Shown here in pieces: positions 16,572-25,366 of a stretch of 64,000 bases of DNA. Location: positions 18,903 to 82,902 of the forward strand of contig CAJUAC010000006.1 in the NCBI GenBank assembly GCA_910583885.1, given 5' to 3'. The DNA is from an uncultured Oscillospiraceae bacterium. GTDB lineage: Bacteria > Bacillota > Clostridia > Oscillospirales > Oscillospiraceae. Position 1 is the stretch's first letter. Each line of letters opens with the position of its first letter. A program made the position numbers and the translations under genes. The notes under the pieces were generated by a model. That model was not told the DNA's origin and ran no database searches. It saw only the letters and a program-made list of their open reading frames with translations.

Positions 16572-17951
16572 CTACCGCCTGCGCCCCCGGTAGCCGCTGC
16601 TGTTGCGCCGGCCATGGGAGGAGGCGCGGCTGTAGCGCCGGCGGCGGGCCTTCAGCACGGTGCGCAGCACCAGGATCAGCGCAACCGCCACCAGCGTCCC
16701 GCCTGCGGCCAGCCAGACCGCAGGCCGGTGCAGGAACTCCAGCAGATCCCGCCGGAATACCAGCAGCCGGGAGGCAGCCACATCCTCATCTGCCAGCAGG
16801 TCCACAGTGGCATACTCCGTGCCGCCGCTGCTGAGGGTGATCGTCCCCAGGACCTGCCCCTTGGTGACAGGGGCCTCCACACTCTCCTGCTCCAGGGTGA
16901 TGGTGCGGGTGATGTCTACAGAGGGGTTGATGTCGTTGGGCAGGAGGCGCTCGATCTCCTGGGCCGGGTGGACCTTGACAGAGTTCTGCTCCTGGGACAG
17001 CTCCACCGGCACCTCCCCTACCAGCTCGTCCGCCTCCAGGATAATCTGCCGGGAGAAGCTGTCGAAGCCCCAGTCGTAGAGCTTGATGGTCTCAGAAAAG
17101 CTCTGGGTGAGGATGGTGCCGTCCTCCAGCTTGATCCGCTCCGCCCCCAGCACCACGCTCAGCAGGCTGCGGCCGCTGCGGGAGGCAGAGGCCACCAGGC
17201 AGTAGCCTGCGGCGCTGGTGGAGCCGGTCTTGATGCCCTCAGCCCCCCGGTAGAGGTAACCGGTGGTGTGCCAGTTGGTGATGAGGTTGTTGGTGGTGCG
17301 CAGCTTGCGCATGTCGGAGAGGTTGGTGGCCGGGACCTCGTAGTAAATGGTGCCCACCAGGGGCATGAAATCCTGGTAGGTGCGCGCCTCCTTGGTGATG
17401 AGGTAGAGATCCCAGGCGGTGGTGTAGTGGTCCGAATCCGGCAGGCCGTTGGTGTTGCAGAAATGGGTGTCCTCACAGCCCAGGGACGCGGCCTTGCGGT
17501 TCATCTTCTCCACAAAGGCGTCAATCGACCCGGAGACCGCCTCCGCCAGGATGTTGCAGCCCTCGTTGGCAGAGGAGAGCATGATGCAGTAGAGCAGGCT
17601 CTCCACCGTCAGCTCCTCCCCGACCTTGATCCCGGCGGTGCTGCCGTCAGGAGGAATGGAGGTGACAGCCAGCTCCGAGGCGGTCAAGACATCCTCCTTG
17701 GAGAGGGCCCCCTCCTCGATGGCCTCCAGTACCAGCAGGCAGGTCATAATCTTGGTCAGGCTGGCGGGATAGAGGCGCTCATGGATATTGCGGGCGTAGA
17801 GGACCTCCTCCGTATCCGGATCAATGAGCAGCGCGGCCTTGGCCGCCACCTCCCAGTCCCCAACGTCGTCCTTGGCGGCATAGGCGGGGGCGGCGAGGGT
17901 GAGCAGGATGACAAGGCTGAAAAAAAAGGAAAGAAAGCGGCGATTTTTCAT
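16572..17951 (-). CDS. dacF: D-alanyl-D-alanine carboxypeptidase (DacF/PBP5 type)
   Basis: Trims the terminal D-Ala of peptidoglycan stem peptides outside the membrane. The 459-residue precursor has a signal peptide (NRRFLSFFFSLVILLTLAAPAYA) and the serine-peptidase S11 motifs SLTK near residue 65, SSAN near 120 and KTGST near 220. A C-terminal PBP5-type beta domain, a membrane-spanning segment (AVWLAAGGTLVAVALILVL) and an Arg-rich tail follow. ATG 17951 follows GGAG by about 7 bp. It is divergent from a two-component operon; dacF-like genes often act in sporulation. Symbol assigned by type only. Confidence 0.88.
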   Translation of the reverse strand: MKNRRFLSFFFSLVILLTLAAPAYAAKDDVGDWEVAAKAALLIDPDTEEVLYARNIHERLYPASLTKIMTCLLVLEAIEEGALSKEDVLTASELAVTSIPPDGSTAGIKVGEELTVESLLYCIMLSSANEGCNILAEAVSGSIDAFVEKMNRKAASLGCEDTHFCNTNGLPDSDHYTTAWDLYLITKEARTYQDFMPLVGTIYYEVPATNLSDMRKLRTTNNLITNWHTTGYLYRGAEGIKTGSTSAAGYCLVASASRSGRSLLSVVLGAERIKLEDGTILTQSFSETIKLYDWGFDSFSRQIILEADELVGEVPVELSQEQNSVKVHPAQEIERLLPNDINPSVDITRTITLEQESVEAPVTKGQVLGTITLSSGGTEYATVDLLADEDVAASRLLVFRRDLLEFLHRPAVWLAAGGTLVAVALILVLRTVLKARRRRYSRASSHGRRNSSGYRGRRR

Positions 17952-18027
17952 ATCATTCTCCACAAAATTATGGTATACTGGCGGTTGTTGAGGGCGCTTG
18001 CCGGATGCCCGGCAGGTTCTGCCCTCT

Positions 18028-18056
18028 AGTATACCAAAAAAACGGCGGGAGTTCAA
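18028..18056 (-). promoter_or_regulatory. Sigma-A promoter of the dacF-like gene
   Basis: On the minus strand TTGAAC (18056-18051) and TATACT (18033-18028) are 17 bp apart. The -35 box lies 3 bp from the start of the divergent comEA-like gene, so the two units may influence each other. Confidence 0.75.
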
Positions 18057-18058
18057 CC

Positions 18059-18469
18059 GTGAAAGTGCTTGGAAAATTAACGAAAACAGAGTGGCTGCTT
18101 TTGGCGCTGGCGGCGGCATTTTTGCTCACGCTGGCGCTGCTGTACCGCGAGGCGGCGGGCACGGCTGCGGGGGCGGACTACACCATCACCACCCAGCGCC
18201 GCAGTGTGCTGCCCGATGTGCCGGCACTGCCGGAGCCCCGGGGCCCGGTGGATCTCAACACAGCGGGCCTGGAGGAGCTCCAGACCCTGGACGGCATCGG
18301 GCCGGCCTTGGCAGAACGGATCATCGAATACCGGGAGGCCCACGGACCGTTCCAATCGGTGGAGGGGCTGCTGGAGGTGAAGGGCATCGGCGAGGCCACC
18401 CTGGAGAAATTCCGGGAGGACGTGACGGCAGGGGACGGCCAGGCTACAGAGGAGGAGACAGCTGCATGA
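18059..18469 (+). CDS. ComEA-like helix-hairpin-helix protein
   Basis: A 136-residue membrane-anchored protein. One transmembrane segment (LLLALAAAFLLTLALLY, residues 13-29) is followed by an exported linker and a tandem HhH domain (PVDLNTAGLEELQTLDGIGPALAERIIEYREAHGPF then LLEVKGIGEATLEKF). This is the DNA-binding unit of the competence receptor ComEA. No comEC is adjacent. The GTG start at 18059 has GGGAG 7 bp upstream. The response regulator overlaps its stop by 4 bp. Confidence 0.82.
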   Translation: MKVLGKLTKTEWLLLALAAAFLLTLALLYREAAGTAAGADYTITTQRRSVLPDVPALPEPRGPVDLNTAGLEELQTLDGIGPALAERIIEYREAHGPFQSVEGLLEVKGIGEATLEKFREDVTAGDGQATEEETAA

Positions 18470-19140
18470 AAATATTGGTAGTGGACGACGAGAGGCTGCT
18501 GGTGAAGGGGATCAAGTTCAACCTGGAGAACGAGGGCTACCAGGTGGAGTGCGCCTTTGACGGCGCGGCCGCCGTGGAGCGGGCCAGGGAGGGGCAGTTT
18601 GACCTCATCATCCTGGACCTGATGATGCCGGAGATCGACGGGCTGGAGGCCTGTATGCGCATCCGGGAATTCTCCAATGTACCCATCATCATGCTCACCG
18701 CCCGCAGCGAAGATACGGACAAGATCATCGGCTTTGAGTGCGGGGCGGACGACTATATCACCAAGCCCTTCAACATCCTGGAGCTGAAAGCCAGGATCCG
18801 TGCCATGCTGCGCCGGGCCTCCGGCGGCGCCCAGGGGAAAAGCCGCATCACGGTGGGGGATCTGACGCTGGACACGGAGCAGCGGGTGGCCATCCGGGAT
18901 GGGGAGGCTGTGGAGCTGACGGCCAAGGAGTACGACCTCATCGAGCTTTTGATGAAGAACCCCCGGCGGGTGTACAGCCGGGAGAACCTGATGAACGTGG
19001 TGTGGGGCTACTCCTATACCGGGGATTACCGGACGGTGGACGTACACATCCGCCGCCTGCGGGAGAAATTGGAGCGGCGTCCGGCGGAGCCGGAGTATAT
19101 CCTGACCAAGTGGGGAGTTGGCTACTATTTCAAAGGGTAG
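18466..19140 (+). CDS. OmpR-family response regulator
   Basis: A 224-residue transcription factor. The receiver domain has acidic D7 and D8, phospho-acceptor D51 (LIILDLMMPEIDG) and K100 (DDYITKPFN). A winged-helix DNA-binding domain follows (LTAKEYDLIELLMKNPRRVYSRENLM, then RTVDVHIRRLREKLE and TKWGVGYYF). ATG 18466 overlaps the comEA-like stop (ATGA), with GGAGGAG 8 bp upstream. The sensor kinase starts inside its 3' end. The pair resembles PhoPR/WalRK-type systems; the signal is unknown. Confidence 0.93.
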   Translation: MKILVVDDERLLVKGIKFNLENEGYQVECAFDGAAAVERAREGQFDLIILDLMMPEIDGLEACMRIREFSNVPIIMLTARSEDTDKIIGFECGADDYITKPFNILELKARIRAMLRRASGGAQGKSRITVGDLTLDTEQRVAIRDGEAVELTAKEYDLIELLMKNPRRVYSRENLMNVVWGYSYTGDYRTVDVHIRRLREKLERRPAEPEYILTKWGVGYYFKG

Positions 19141-20542
19141 GATCTCGTTACAACTGAAGATCAGCTCCAGCTATATCGCCATTTTGCTGATCGTCATGGT
19201 GCTGATGAACACGTACCCGCTGCTGGTGAGCGAGGACCTGGTGTTCCGGGCGAAGCGGGCGACGCTGCTGAGCAGCGCCTCGGCACTCAACGCCGCCATG
19301 TCCGGCCTGGACGAGCTGACGGAGGAGAACGTGGGCCGCGCCCTGGCGGCGGTGGAGACGGAGGGAGTGTCCCGGGCCATTGTCACCGACCCCTTTGGCC
19401 GGGTGCTCTACGACACCCGGGAGGCGGGCAACGCCAAGGGCCGGTATGTGTTCTACACCGAGCTGGTCAGCGCCCTCCAGGGCCTGAGCGCAACCTACAG
19501 CGTCTATAAGGAGGGCTCCTTCCACTCCAGTGCCGCCCAGCCGGTGCTCTACCGCAACCAGATCATCGGCGGGGTATACGTCTATGAATACGACACCCAG
19601 CAGGCGTCCCTGCTGGAGACGCTGCGCAACAACCTGCTGTCCATCTCGGCGGGGGTGGCGGCGCTGGTGCTGACGCTGAGTATGATTTTCAGCCGGCAGT
19701 TCACCCAGCGGCTGGGGAGCCTGCAAACCGCCATCCGGGACGTGCGGGAGGGGGCCTACAACCGGCGGGCGATGCTCTCGGGCAGCGACGAGTTCGCCCA
19801 GATCGCCGGGGAGTTCAACGACCTGGTGGACCGCCTCCAGAAGACGGAGAGCGCCCGCCGGCAGTTCGTCTCCGACGCGTCCCATGAGCTGAAGACGCCC
19901 CTGGCTGCCATCCGCCTGCTCACCGACTCCATCCTGCAAAATGAGACCATGGATGGGGAAACCCTGCGGGAGTTTGTCAGCGACATCGGCCAGGAGGCGG
20001 ATCGGCTGAGCCGGATTACAGAGGATCTGCTGCGGCTGACGCGGTTGGACAGCGGCATCGTGGAGAAGCCCGCCCGGATCGGGGTAGCCCCGGTGCTGGA
20101 GCGGGTGGAGCGGATGCTGCGGCCTGTGGCGGAGGAGAAGGATGTGGCTATCCGCACCGCCTGCGGCGGCGAGATGGTCGTCGCCACAGCGGGGGAGCTG
20201 CACCAGATCCTCTACAACCTGGCGGAGAATGCCATCAAATACAACCGCCGGGGCGGCTTTGTCCGCATCCAGGCGGAGCAGGGGGAGGAGACGACGGTGA
20301 TTACAGTGGAGGACAACGGCATCGGCATCCCGGAGGAGGACCTTTCCCGGGTGTTCGAGCGGTTTTACCGGGTGGACAAGGCCCGTTCCCGCGCTGCCGG
20401 GGGCACGGGGCTGGGGCTGAGCATCGTACGCGACACGGTCAGCCGCCGGGGCGGTGCGATCCTGGCGGAGAGCGTCCCCACAGGGGGGACCCGGTTTATT
20501 GTCACACTGCCCTGCCTGGAGCGGGAGGAGGCGGCAGTATGA
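19118..20542 (+). CDS. Sensor histidine kinase
   Basis: Partner kinase of the response regulator. N-terminal TM1 (SYIAILLIVMVLMNTY) is followed by an extracytoplasmic sensor of about 140 residues and TM2 (SISAGVAALVLTLSMIFS), then a HAMP linker (RLGSLQTAIRDVREGAYN). The HisKA domain has phospho-acceptor H256 (SDASHELKTPLA). The ATPase domain has N box NLAENAIKYN, G1 DNGIGIPEED and G2 GGTGLGLSI. The annotated TTG at 19118 overlaps the regulator by 23 bp and has a poor ribosome site. A non-ATG start closer to 19142-19154 is possible, so the first 12 residues are uncertain. Confidence 0.9.
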   Translation: MATISKGRISLQLKISSSYIAILLIVMVLMNTYPLLVSEDLVFRAKRATLLSSASALNAAMSGLDELTEENVGRALAAVETEGVSRAIVTDPFGRVLYDTREAGNAKGRYVFYTELVSALQGLSATYSVYKEGSFHSSAAQPVLYRNQIIGGVYVYEYDTQQASLLETLRNNLLSISAGVAALVLTLSMIFSRQFTQRLGSLQTAIRDVREGAYNRRAMLSGSDEFAQIAGEFNDLVDRLQKTESARRQFVSDASHELKTPLAAIRLLTDSILQNETMDGETLREFVSDIGQEADRLSRITEDLLRLTRLDSGIVEKPARIGVAPVLERVERMLRPVAEEKDVAIRTACGGEMVVATAGELHQILYNLAENAIKYNRRGGFVRIQAEQGEETTVITVEDNGIGIPEEDLSRVFERFYRVDKARSRAAGGTGLGLSIVRDTVSRRGGAILAESVPTGGTRFIVTLPCLEREEAAV

Positions 20543-21450
20543 GGCGGGGGGTGGCTGCGGCGGGGCTGGCCCTGCTGGTGCTGGCCGCCTGTGCCGCCCC
20601 TGCGTCGCCGGAGGCCCAGGGAGAGGGTACCCCCATCTACTACCTGGCCGCAGAGGAGGATTCCCGGGGCGGGGACCGGATCCGGGCGTGCTATGAGACA
20701 CTGGGGCTGGGGGAGGATGCCACCGTGCGTGACGAGGCTGCCGCCGTAGTGGGCCGCCTGCTGGAGGGCCCGGCGGACCGGGGGCTGGAGAGCCCGCTGC
20801 CAACAGGGGTGGAGCTGCTGTCGCTGGAGGTCCGGGATCGGACAGCCTATGTGGATCTCAGCGGCGGCTTCAACCAGCTGGCGGGGGTGGAGCTGTCCAT
20901 GGCGGACTACTGCCTGACGTTGTCCCTGACAGCCCTGGATGGGATCGGCGCGGTGCGGATCACTGCCCAGGGCCGGCCCGTGGGCCAGCAGCCCAAGCAG
21001 GTGTTCTACGAGCGGGACGTGCTGCTGTCCACCATGGACGATGTGCTGCAAACGGTGGAGGTGACGCTCTATTTCCAGGACAGCGAGGGGACCTTGACCG
21101 GTGAGCGGCGGACCCTGACCCTCTACGAGGGGCAGACCCTGGCGGAGAGCCTGATGGCCGCCCTGCTGGAGGGCCCGGAGAGCCGGGATCTGTACCAGAC
21201 GATCCCAGAGAATTTCGCTGTCAACTATGTCCGCATTGAGAGCGGCGTGTGCTATGTCAGCCTGCCGGCAGCTTCCCTGGCGCTGCTGCCGGAGGGGGAG
21301 CAGAACCAGCGGACCATCCTGTGGTCCCTGGCGGAGAGCCTCTATTCCATTACAGCGGTGGAGGAGCTGCGCCTGCTGGCCGATGGGGAGGAGATGGCCT
21401 ATTTCGGGTTGATCCCGGTGGAGACGGTCGCCTCCCGCCCCAAGGGCTGA
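20539..21450 (+). CDS. GerM-domain lipoprotein
   Basis: A 303-residue exported lipoprotein with signal peptide GVAAAGLALLVLAAC (lipobox LAAC). It has two GerMN domains, near residues 50-150 (IYYLAAEED...LLEGPADRGLESPLPTG...AYVDLSGGF) and 165-285 (VTLYFQDSEG...LLEGPESRDLYQTIP...CYVSLP). In Bacillus GerM acts in sporulation and germination. ATGA overlap with the kinase makes it the last gene of the four-gene unit; such LpqB/GerM lipoproteins often sit beside a sensor kinase. A MITE-like element starts 5 bp after the stop. Confidence 0.85.
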   Translation: MRRGVAAAGLALLVLAACAAPASPEAQGEGTPIYYLAAEEDSRGGDRIRACYETLGLGEDATVRDEAAAVVGRLLEGPADRGLESPLPTGVELLSLEVRDRTAYVDLSGGFNQLAGVELSMADYCLTLSLTALDGIGAVRITAQGRPVGQQPKQVFYERDVLLSTMDDVLQTVEVTLYFQDSEGTLTGERRTLTLYEGQTLAESLMAALLEGPESRDLYQTIPENFAVNYVRIESGVCYVSLPAASLALLPEGEQNQRTILWSLAESLYSITAVEELRLLADGEEMAYFGLIPVETVASRPKG

Positions 21451-21455
21451 AAATA

Positions 21456-21610
21456 AGAACCTGTATTCACAGGCGGGGGATGCTGGATGGGCGAGGCTTT
21501 TCGCCCTGCAAGGCAAAAAGAATACTTGGGTGTATTTCAAGACTTTTTAACGCAGCAGGACGGAAAAATACCTGTCCAGACAGCGGTTAACACCTGTGAA
21601 GACAGGTTCT
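21456..21610 (-). mobile_element. MITE-like element, copy 1
   Basis: A 155-bp non-coding element with 18-bp terminal inverted repeats (AGAACCTGTATTCACAGG at 21456 and CCTGTGAAGACAGGTTCT at 21593; one mismatch). The interior shares AAGGCAAAAA, AATACTT, GTGTATTTCA and TTTTTAACGC, in this order, with the reverse complement of 25116-25277. No transposase lies inside. Strand is arbitrary, opposite to the other copy. Confidence 0.75.
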
Positions 21611-21657
21611 AAAGAGACAATACATCCGGCGGAGGGCCGGAGGATGAGGAGGAAACG

Positions 21658-23454
21658 ATGGATACGAAGGTGAAAAAGAGGGGTGAGCAGAACCCGTCGG
21701 ACTGCTGGAGCATTGAGGACCTGTTCCCCAGTGTCCAGGCGTGGGAGGCGGCGTTCGAGGCGTGCCAGGCCCTGCCGGGGCAGCTGGCGGCCTGCCAGGG
21801 GCGGCTGGGGGAGTCCGCCCAGGCCTTGTACGAGTACCTGGAGCTGAGCGAGCGGGCGGATCGCCAGGCGGCGACGGTGTATGCCTATGCATCCCTCCGC
21901 CACGACGAGGATACCGCAGACCCCGCCTATCAGGCCATGAGCGGGCGCTGCTTCCGCTTCCTGGTGGAGCTGGGGAGCGCGGCGGCCTTTGAAGGCCCGG
22001 AGCTGGCGGAGATCCCGGAGGGGACGCTGGAGGGGTTCTATGCCCAGCTGCCTGCCCTGGAGAAGTACCGCCGCTACCTGACCAAAGCCCGGCTGGAGCG
22101 GGAGCACATCCTCTCGCCGGAGGAGGAGGCCCTGCTGGCTTCTGCCGGGGAGCTGGGCAGCGGGCCCAGCGATATCTTCCGCAGCTTCCTCGACGCGGAC
22201 ATGAAATTCCCCAGCCCGGCGGACAGCCAAGGGCAGGCGCACACGCTGACCAACGGCTCCTACATCGCCCTGATGGAGAGCGAGGACCGGACGCTGCGGG
22301 AGAATGCTTTCCGTGCCTTTTATGGCGTCTACGGCAGCAGCCGCAATGCCCTGGCCGCCATGCTCAACGCAGAGATCCGCAAATGCGTCTTTTTTGCCCG
22401 GGCCCGGCGCTATGAGAGCACCCTGGCCAGTGCCATGCATCCGGTGGAGGTGCCGGAGGCGGTGTACCACAACCTGCTGGAGACGGTCCGCCGGAACCTG
22501 GGCCTGCTCCACCGCTACATGGCCCTGCGGAAAAAGGCGCTGGGCGTGGAGGAGCTGCACATGTACGACCTCTACACCGGCATGGTCCCCGCGTCAGAGG
22601 AGGTCATCCCCTTCCAGCGGGCCCAGGAGGAGGTGCTGGAGGCAGCCAAGGTGCTGGGGGAGGATTACCACCGGGTGCTCTCGGAGGGCTTTGCCCAGCG
22701 GTGGATGGACCGCTATGAGAACGAGGGCAAGCGCAGCGGGGCCTACTCCCACGGCTGCGCCGTCCACCCCTATGTGCTGCTCAACCACCGGGACAACCTC
22801 AACAGTGAATTCACCCTGGCCCACGAGATGGGCCACGCCATGCACTCCTACCTGAGCTGCCAGAACCAGCCGCCGGTCTATGCCGGTTATGTGCTGTTCG
22901 TGGCGGAGGTGGCTTCCACCTGCAATGAGGCCCTGCTGATGCAGTACCTGCTGAAGAAGACCACGGACCGGAAGCGCCGCGCGGTGCTCATCAACTATTT
23001 CCTGGAGCAGTTCCGCACCACCCTGTATCGCCAGACCATGTTCGCGGAGTTCGAGCTGGCCGTCCACCGGCTTTCGGAGTCCGGCGAGACCCTGACCGCC
23101 CAGCGGCTGTGCGAGGTCTACTATGAGCTGAACCAGCGCTACTACGGCCCGGATGTGGTGGTTGACCGGGAGATTGAGATGGAATGGGCCCGCATCCCCC
23201 ACTTCTACCGCCGTTTCTACGTCTACCAGTACGCCACCGGCTTCTCCGCCGCCATGGCCCTGTCGAAGCGGATCCTGGAGGGGGGCCAGGAGGCGGTGGA
23301 TGGCTACCTGCGCTTCCTCAGCGGCGGTAGCTCCACAGACCCGGTGTCCCTGCTGAAGATCGCCGGGGTGGATATGAGCACCCCCCAGCCGGTGGAGGAC
23401 GCGCTGGCGCTCTTCGGCCGGCTGATCGGGGAGATGGAGGAGCTGCTGGCATGA
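21658..23454 (+). CDS. pepF: Oligoendopeptidase F (M3 metallopeptidase)
   Basis: A cytoplasmic zinc peptidase that cleaves oligopeptides, 598 residues as usual for PepF. The zinc site is HEMGH at residues 389-393 (FTLAHEMGHAMHSY), with the third ligand in the downstream FVAEVASTCNEALL helix. The N-terminal half is all-helical (WSIEDLFPS, YVEL-type repeats). GAGGAGG precedes the ATG. The stop overlaps the radical SAM gene (ATGA). Confidence 0.95.
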   Translation: MDTKVKKRGEQNPSDCWSIEDLFPSVQAWEAAFEACQALPGQLAACQGRLGESAQALYEYLELSERADRQAATVYAYASLRHDEDTADPAYQAMSGRCFRFLVELGSAAAFEGPELAEIPEGTLEGFYAQLPALEKYRRYLTKARLEREHILSPEEEALLASAGELGSGPSDIFRSFLDADMKFPSPADSQGQAHTLTNGSYIALMESEDRTLRENAFRAFYGVYGSSRNALAAMLNAEIRKCVFFARARRYESTLASAMHPVEVPEAVYHNLLETVRRNLGLLHRYMALRKKALGVEELHMYDLYTGMVPASEEVIPFQRAQEEVLEAAKVLGEDYHRVLSEGFAQRWMDRYENEGKRSGAYSHGCAVHPYVLLNHRDNLNSEFTLAHEMGHAMHSYLSCQNQPPVYAGYVLFVAEVASTCNEALLMQYLLKKTTDRKRRAVLINYFLEQFRTTLYRQTMFAEFELAVHRLSESGETLTAQRLCEVYYELNQRYYGPDVVVDREIEMEWARIPHFYRRFYVYQYATGFSAAMALSKRILEGGQEAVDGYLRFLSGGSSTDPVSLLKIAGVDMSTPQPVEDALALFGRLIGEMEELLA

Positions 23455-24320
23455 TCTGCCGCCTCTGCCCCCGCCAATGCGGGGCCCGGCGCACAGAGAC
23501 AGCGGGGGAGGGCTTCTGCGCCCTGCCCGCCCTGCCGGTGGCGGCCCGGGCCATGCTCCACCAGTGGGAGGAGCCCTGCATCAGCGGCAGCCGGGGCAGC
23601 GGGGCTGTGTTCTTTTCCGGCTGCGTGCTGCGGTGTGTCTTCTGCCAGAACGCGGCCATCAGCCGGGACGGGCTGGGGAAGCCAATCGATGTACCCCGCC
23701 TGCGGGATATTTTTGAGGAGCTGATCGGGCAGGGGGCCCATAATATCAACCTGGTCAGCCCCACTCCTTTTGCCCACGCCATCCGGGAGGCGCTGGCGGA
23801 GCCTTTGCCGGTGCCGGTGGTGTGGAATACCGGGGGTTATGAGCGGGTGGAGACCCTGCGCAGCCTGGAGGGGCGGGTCCAGGTCTGGCTGCCAGACCTG
23901 AAATATGCTGACAACGCCCTGGCCGCCCGCTACAGCGGCGCGGGGGACTATTTCGAGACCGCCGCAGACGCCATCCTTGAGATGTACCGGCAGTCCGGGG
24001 ACTATGTGCTGGAGGACGGCCTCCTCAAGCGGGGGGTGGTCATCCGCCACCTGCTCCTGCCCGGGGCCCTGGACAACGCCAGGGCGGTGATGGACTGGGT
24101 GGCGGATACCTTCCGCCCCGGGCAGGTGCTCTTCTCCCTGATGGCCCAGTACACCCCCCAGCCGGGGGCGGAGGGCCTGCTCGGCCGCCGCGTCACTGGC
24201 GCGGAGTACCGCGCGGCGCTGGCCTATCTGGAGAACCTGGGCATTGCTGACGGCTACTGCCAGGACGCCGCGTCGGCCATGGCGGAGTACACGCCGCTGT
24301 TTGACCTGCGGGGGATTTAG
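23451..24320 (+). CDS. Radical SAM protein, PflX/pyruvate-formate-lyase-activase-like
   Basis: A 289-residue radical SAM enzyme. The cluster motif is C58-x3-C62-x2-C65 (GCVLRCVFCQN). The N-terminus has another Cys group, MICRLCPRQCGARR (C3, C6, C10), typical of the PflX-like group. NLVSPTPFAHAI and VWNTGGYE follow the cluster as in that group. The glycyl-radical or other substrate is unknown and no formate lyase is nearby. Translation is coupled to pepF by a 4-bp overlap. Confidence 0.85.
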   Translation: MICRLCPRQCGARRTETAGEGFCALPALPVAARAMLHQWEEPCISGSRGSGAVFFSGCVLRCVFCQNAAISRDGLGKPIDVPRLRDIFEELIGQGAHNINLVSPTPFAHAIREALAEPLPVPVVWNTGGYERVETLRSLEGRVQVWLPDLKYADNALAARYSGAGDYFETAADAILEMYRQSGDYVLEDGLLKRGVVIRHLLLPGALDNARAVMDWVADTFRPGQVLFSLMAQYTPQPGAEGLLGRRVTGAEYRAALAYLENLGIADGYCQDAASAMAEYTPLFDLRGI

Positions 24321-24379
24321 AATAGTTTCCTTCCTCCGGGGAAAACTGGTGATAGCTTGTATAATAAGGAGATGTCACT

Positions 24380-25045
24380 ATGTTCAAGCACGAAAAGCAG
24401 CTCTTCCATCCTGTGGGTGTGGAGCGCCCGAACCCCCAGTACGCAGCCCTGCTCCAGGAGCAGCTCGGCGGTGGTAATGGGGAGCTGAAGGCCGCCATGC
24501 AGTATATGTCCCAGAGCTTCCGGATCAAGGATCAGAGGATCAAGGATTTGTTTATGGACATCGCAGCGGAGGAGTTGGGCCATATGGAGATGGTGGCCCA
24601 GACCATCAGCCTGCTCAACGGGCACGATGTGGACGCGGGCAGGGTGGAGGCAGGGGAGATCCAGACCCACGTCCAGCTGGGGCTGAACCCGGGCCTTATC
24701 AACGCCTCCGGCTACTCCTGGACGGCGGACTATGTCACCGTCACAGGGGATCTCTGCGCGGATATTTTGAGCAATATTGCCTCTGAGCAGCGGGCCAAGG
24801 TGGTCTATGAGTACCTGTACCGTCAGATTGAGGACAAGCAGGTGCGGGAGACCATCGACTTCCTGCTCAACCGGGAGGAGGCCCACAACCAGATGTTCCG
24901 GGATGCCTTCAACGAGGTGCAGGACAGCGGGTCCAACCGGGATTTTGGCACGACAAAGGCGGCGAAGATGTATTTCTCCCTGTCCAATCCGGGGCCAAAC
25001 ACCTTTGCCGGGAACGAGGTCAAGGAGCCAGCCTTCGCACGATAA
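24380..25045 (+). CDS. Manganese catalase family protein (CotJC-like)
   Basis: A 221-residue ferritin-like di-manganese protein. Metal ligands are expected in the helices ELKAAMQYMSQSF, DIAAEELGHMEMV, ASEQRAKVVYEYL and NREEAHNQMFRDAF. It is shorter than full catalases (about 270-300 residues) and closer to the spore-coat CotJC type, where the protein breaks down hydrogen peroxide. AAGGAG is 8 bp before the ATG. It is separate from pepF and ends in a GC hairpin at 25051-25083. Confidence 0.88.
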   Translation: MFKHEKQLFHPVGVERPNPQYAALLQEQLGGGNGELKAAMQYMSQSFRIKDQRIKDLFMDIAAEELGHMEMVAQTISLLNGHDVDAGRVEAGEIQTHVQLGLNPGLINASGYSWTADYVTVTGDLCADILSNIASEQRAKVVYEYLYRQIEDKQVRETIDFLLNREEAHNQMFRDAFNEVQDSGSNRDFGTTKAAKMYFSLSNPGPNTFAGNEVKEPAFAR

Positions 25046-25050
25046 CGCCA

Positions 25051-25083
25051 GGAACCCTGCGCCGCAGTCCGGCGCAGGGCTCC
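25051..25083 (+). terminator. Hairpin after the Mn catalase gene
   Basis: GGAACCCTGCGCC pairs with GGCGCAGGGCTCC (one mismatch). There is no T run, so terminator function is probable, not certain. Confidence 0.5.
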
Positions 25084-25115
25084 TGCAAGATGCCGGGGGA
25101 AGCGGGCCAGGCCCT

Positions 25116-25277
25116 AGGGCATGTTTGAAAAATGTCAAAACGCCCAAATGGCGGATCTTTTTCCGCTGGACAGCGTTAAAAAATCCTGAAATACACAAAG
25201 TATTCCCGCGATTTTTTGCCTTGTCCATCGAAAAATCTCTCGCTTTTGGTCATTCCGCCCTTGATCAAACAGGCCCT
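25116..25277 (+). mobile_element. MITE-like element, copy 2
   Basis: A 162-bp non-coding element bounded by AGGGCATGTTTGA (25116-25128) and TCAAACAGGCCCT (25265-25277), inverted with one mismatch. Its reverse complement shares the interior blocks of copy 1 at 21456, while the terminal repeats have diverged. It lies upstream of the S10 operon promoter. Confidence 0.75.
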
Positions 25278-25331
25278 GATGGAATATGTAAAAATATAGA
25301 AGAAATTTTATGGAAAAAAGAGAAATTTCTA

Positions 25332-25360
25332 TTGACAATCTTTGCGCCTTACGGTATACT
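25332..25360 (+). promoter_or_regulatory. Sigma-A promoter of the S10-spc-alpha operon
   Basis: TTGACA (25332-25337), 17 bp, TATACT (25355-25360). Near consensus, as expected for a ribosomal protein operon, and 294 bp before rpsJ. Confidence 0.88.
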
Positions 25361-25366
25361 TAGAAA

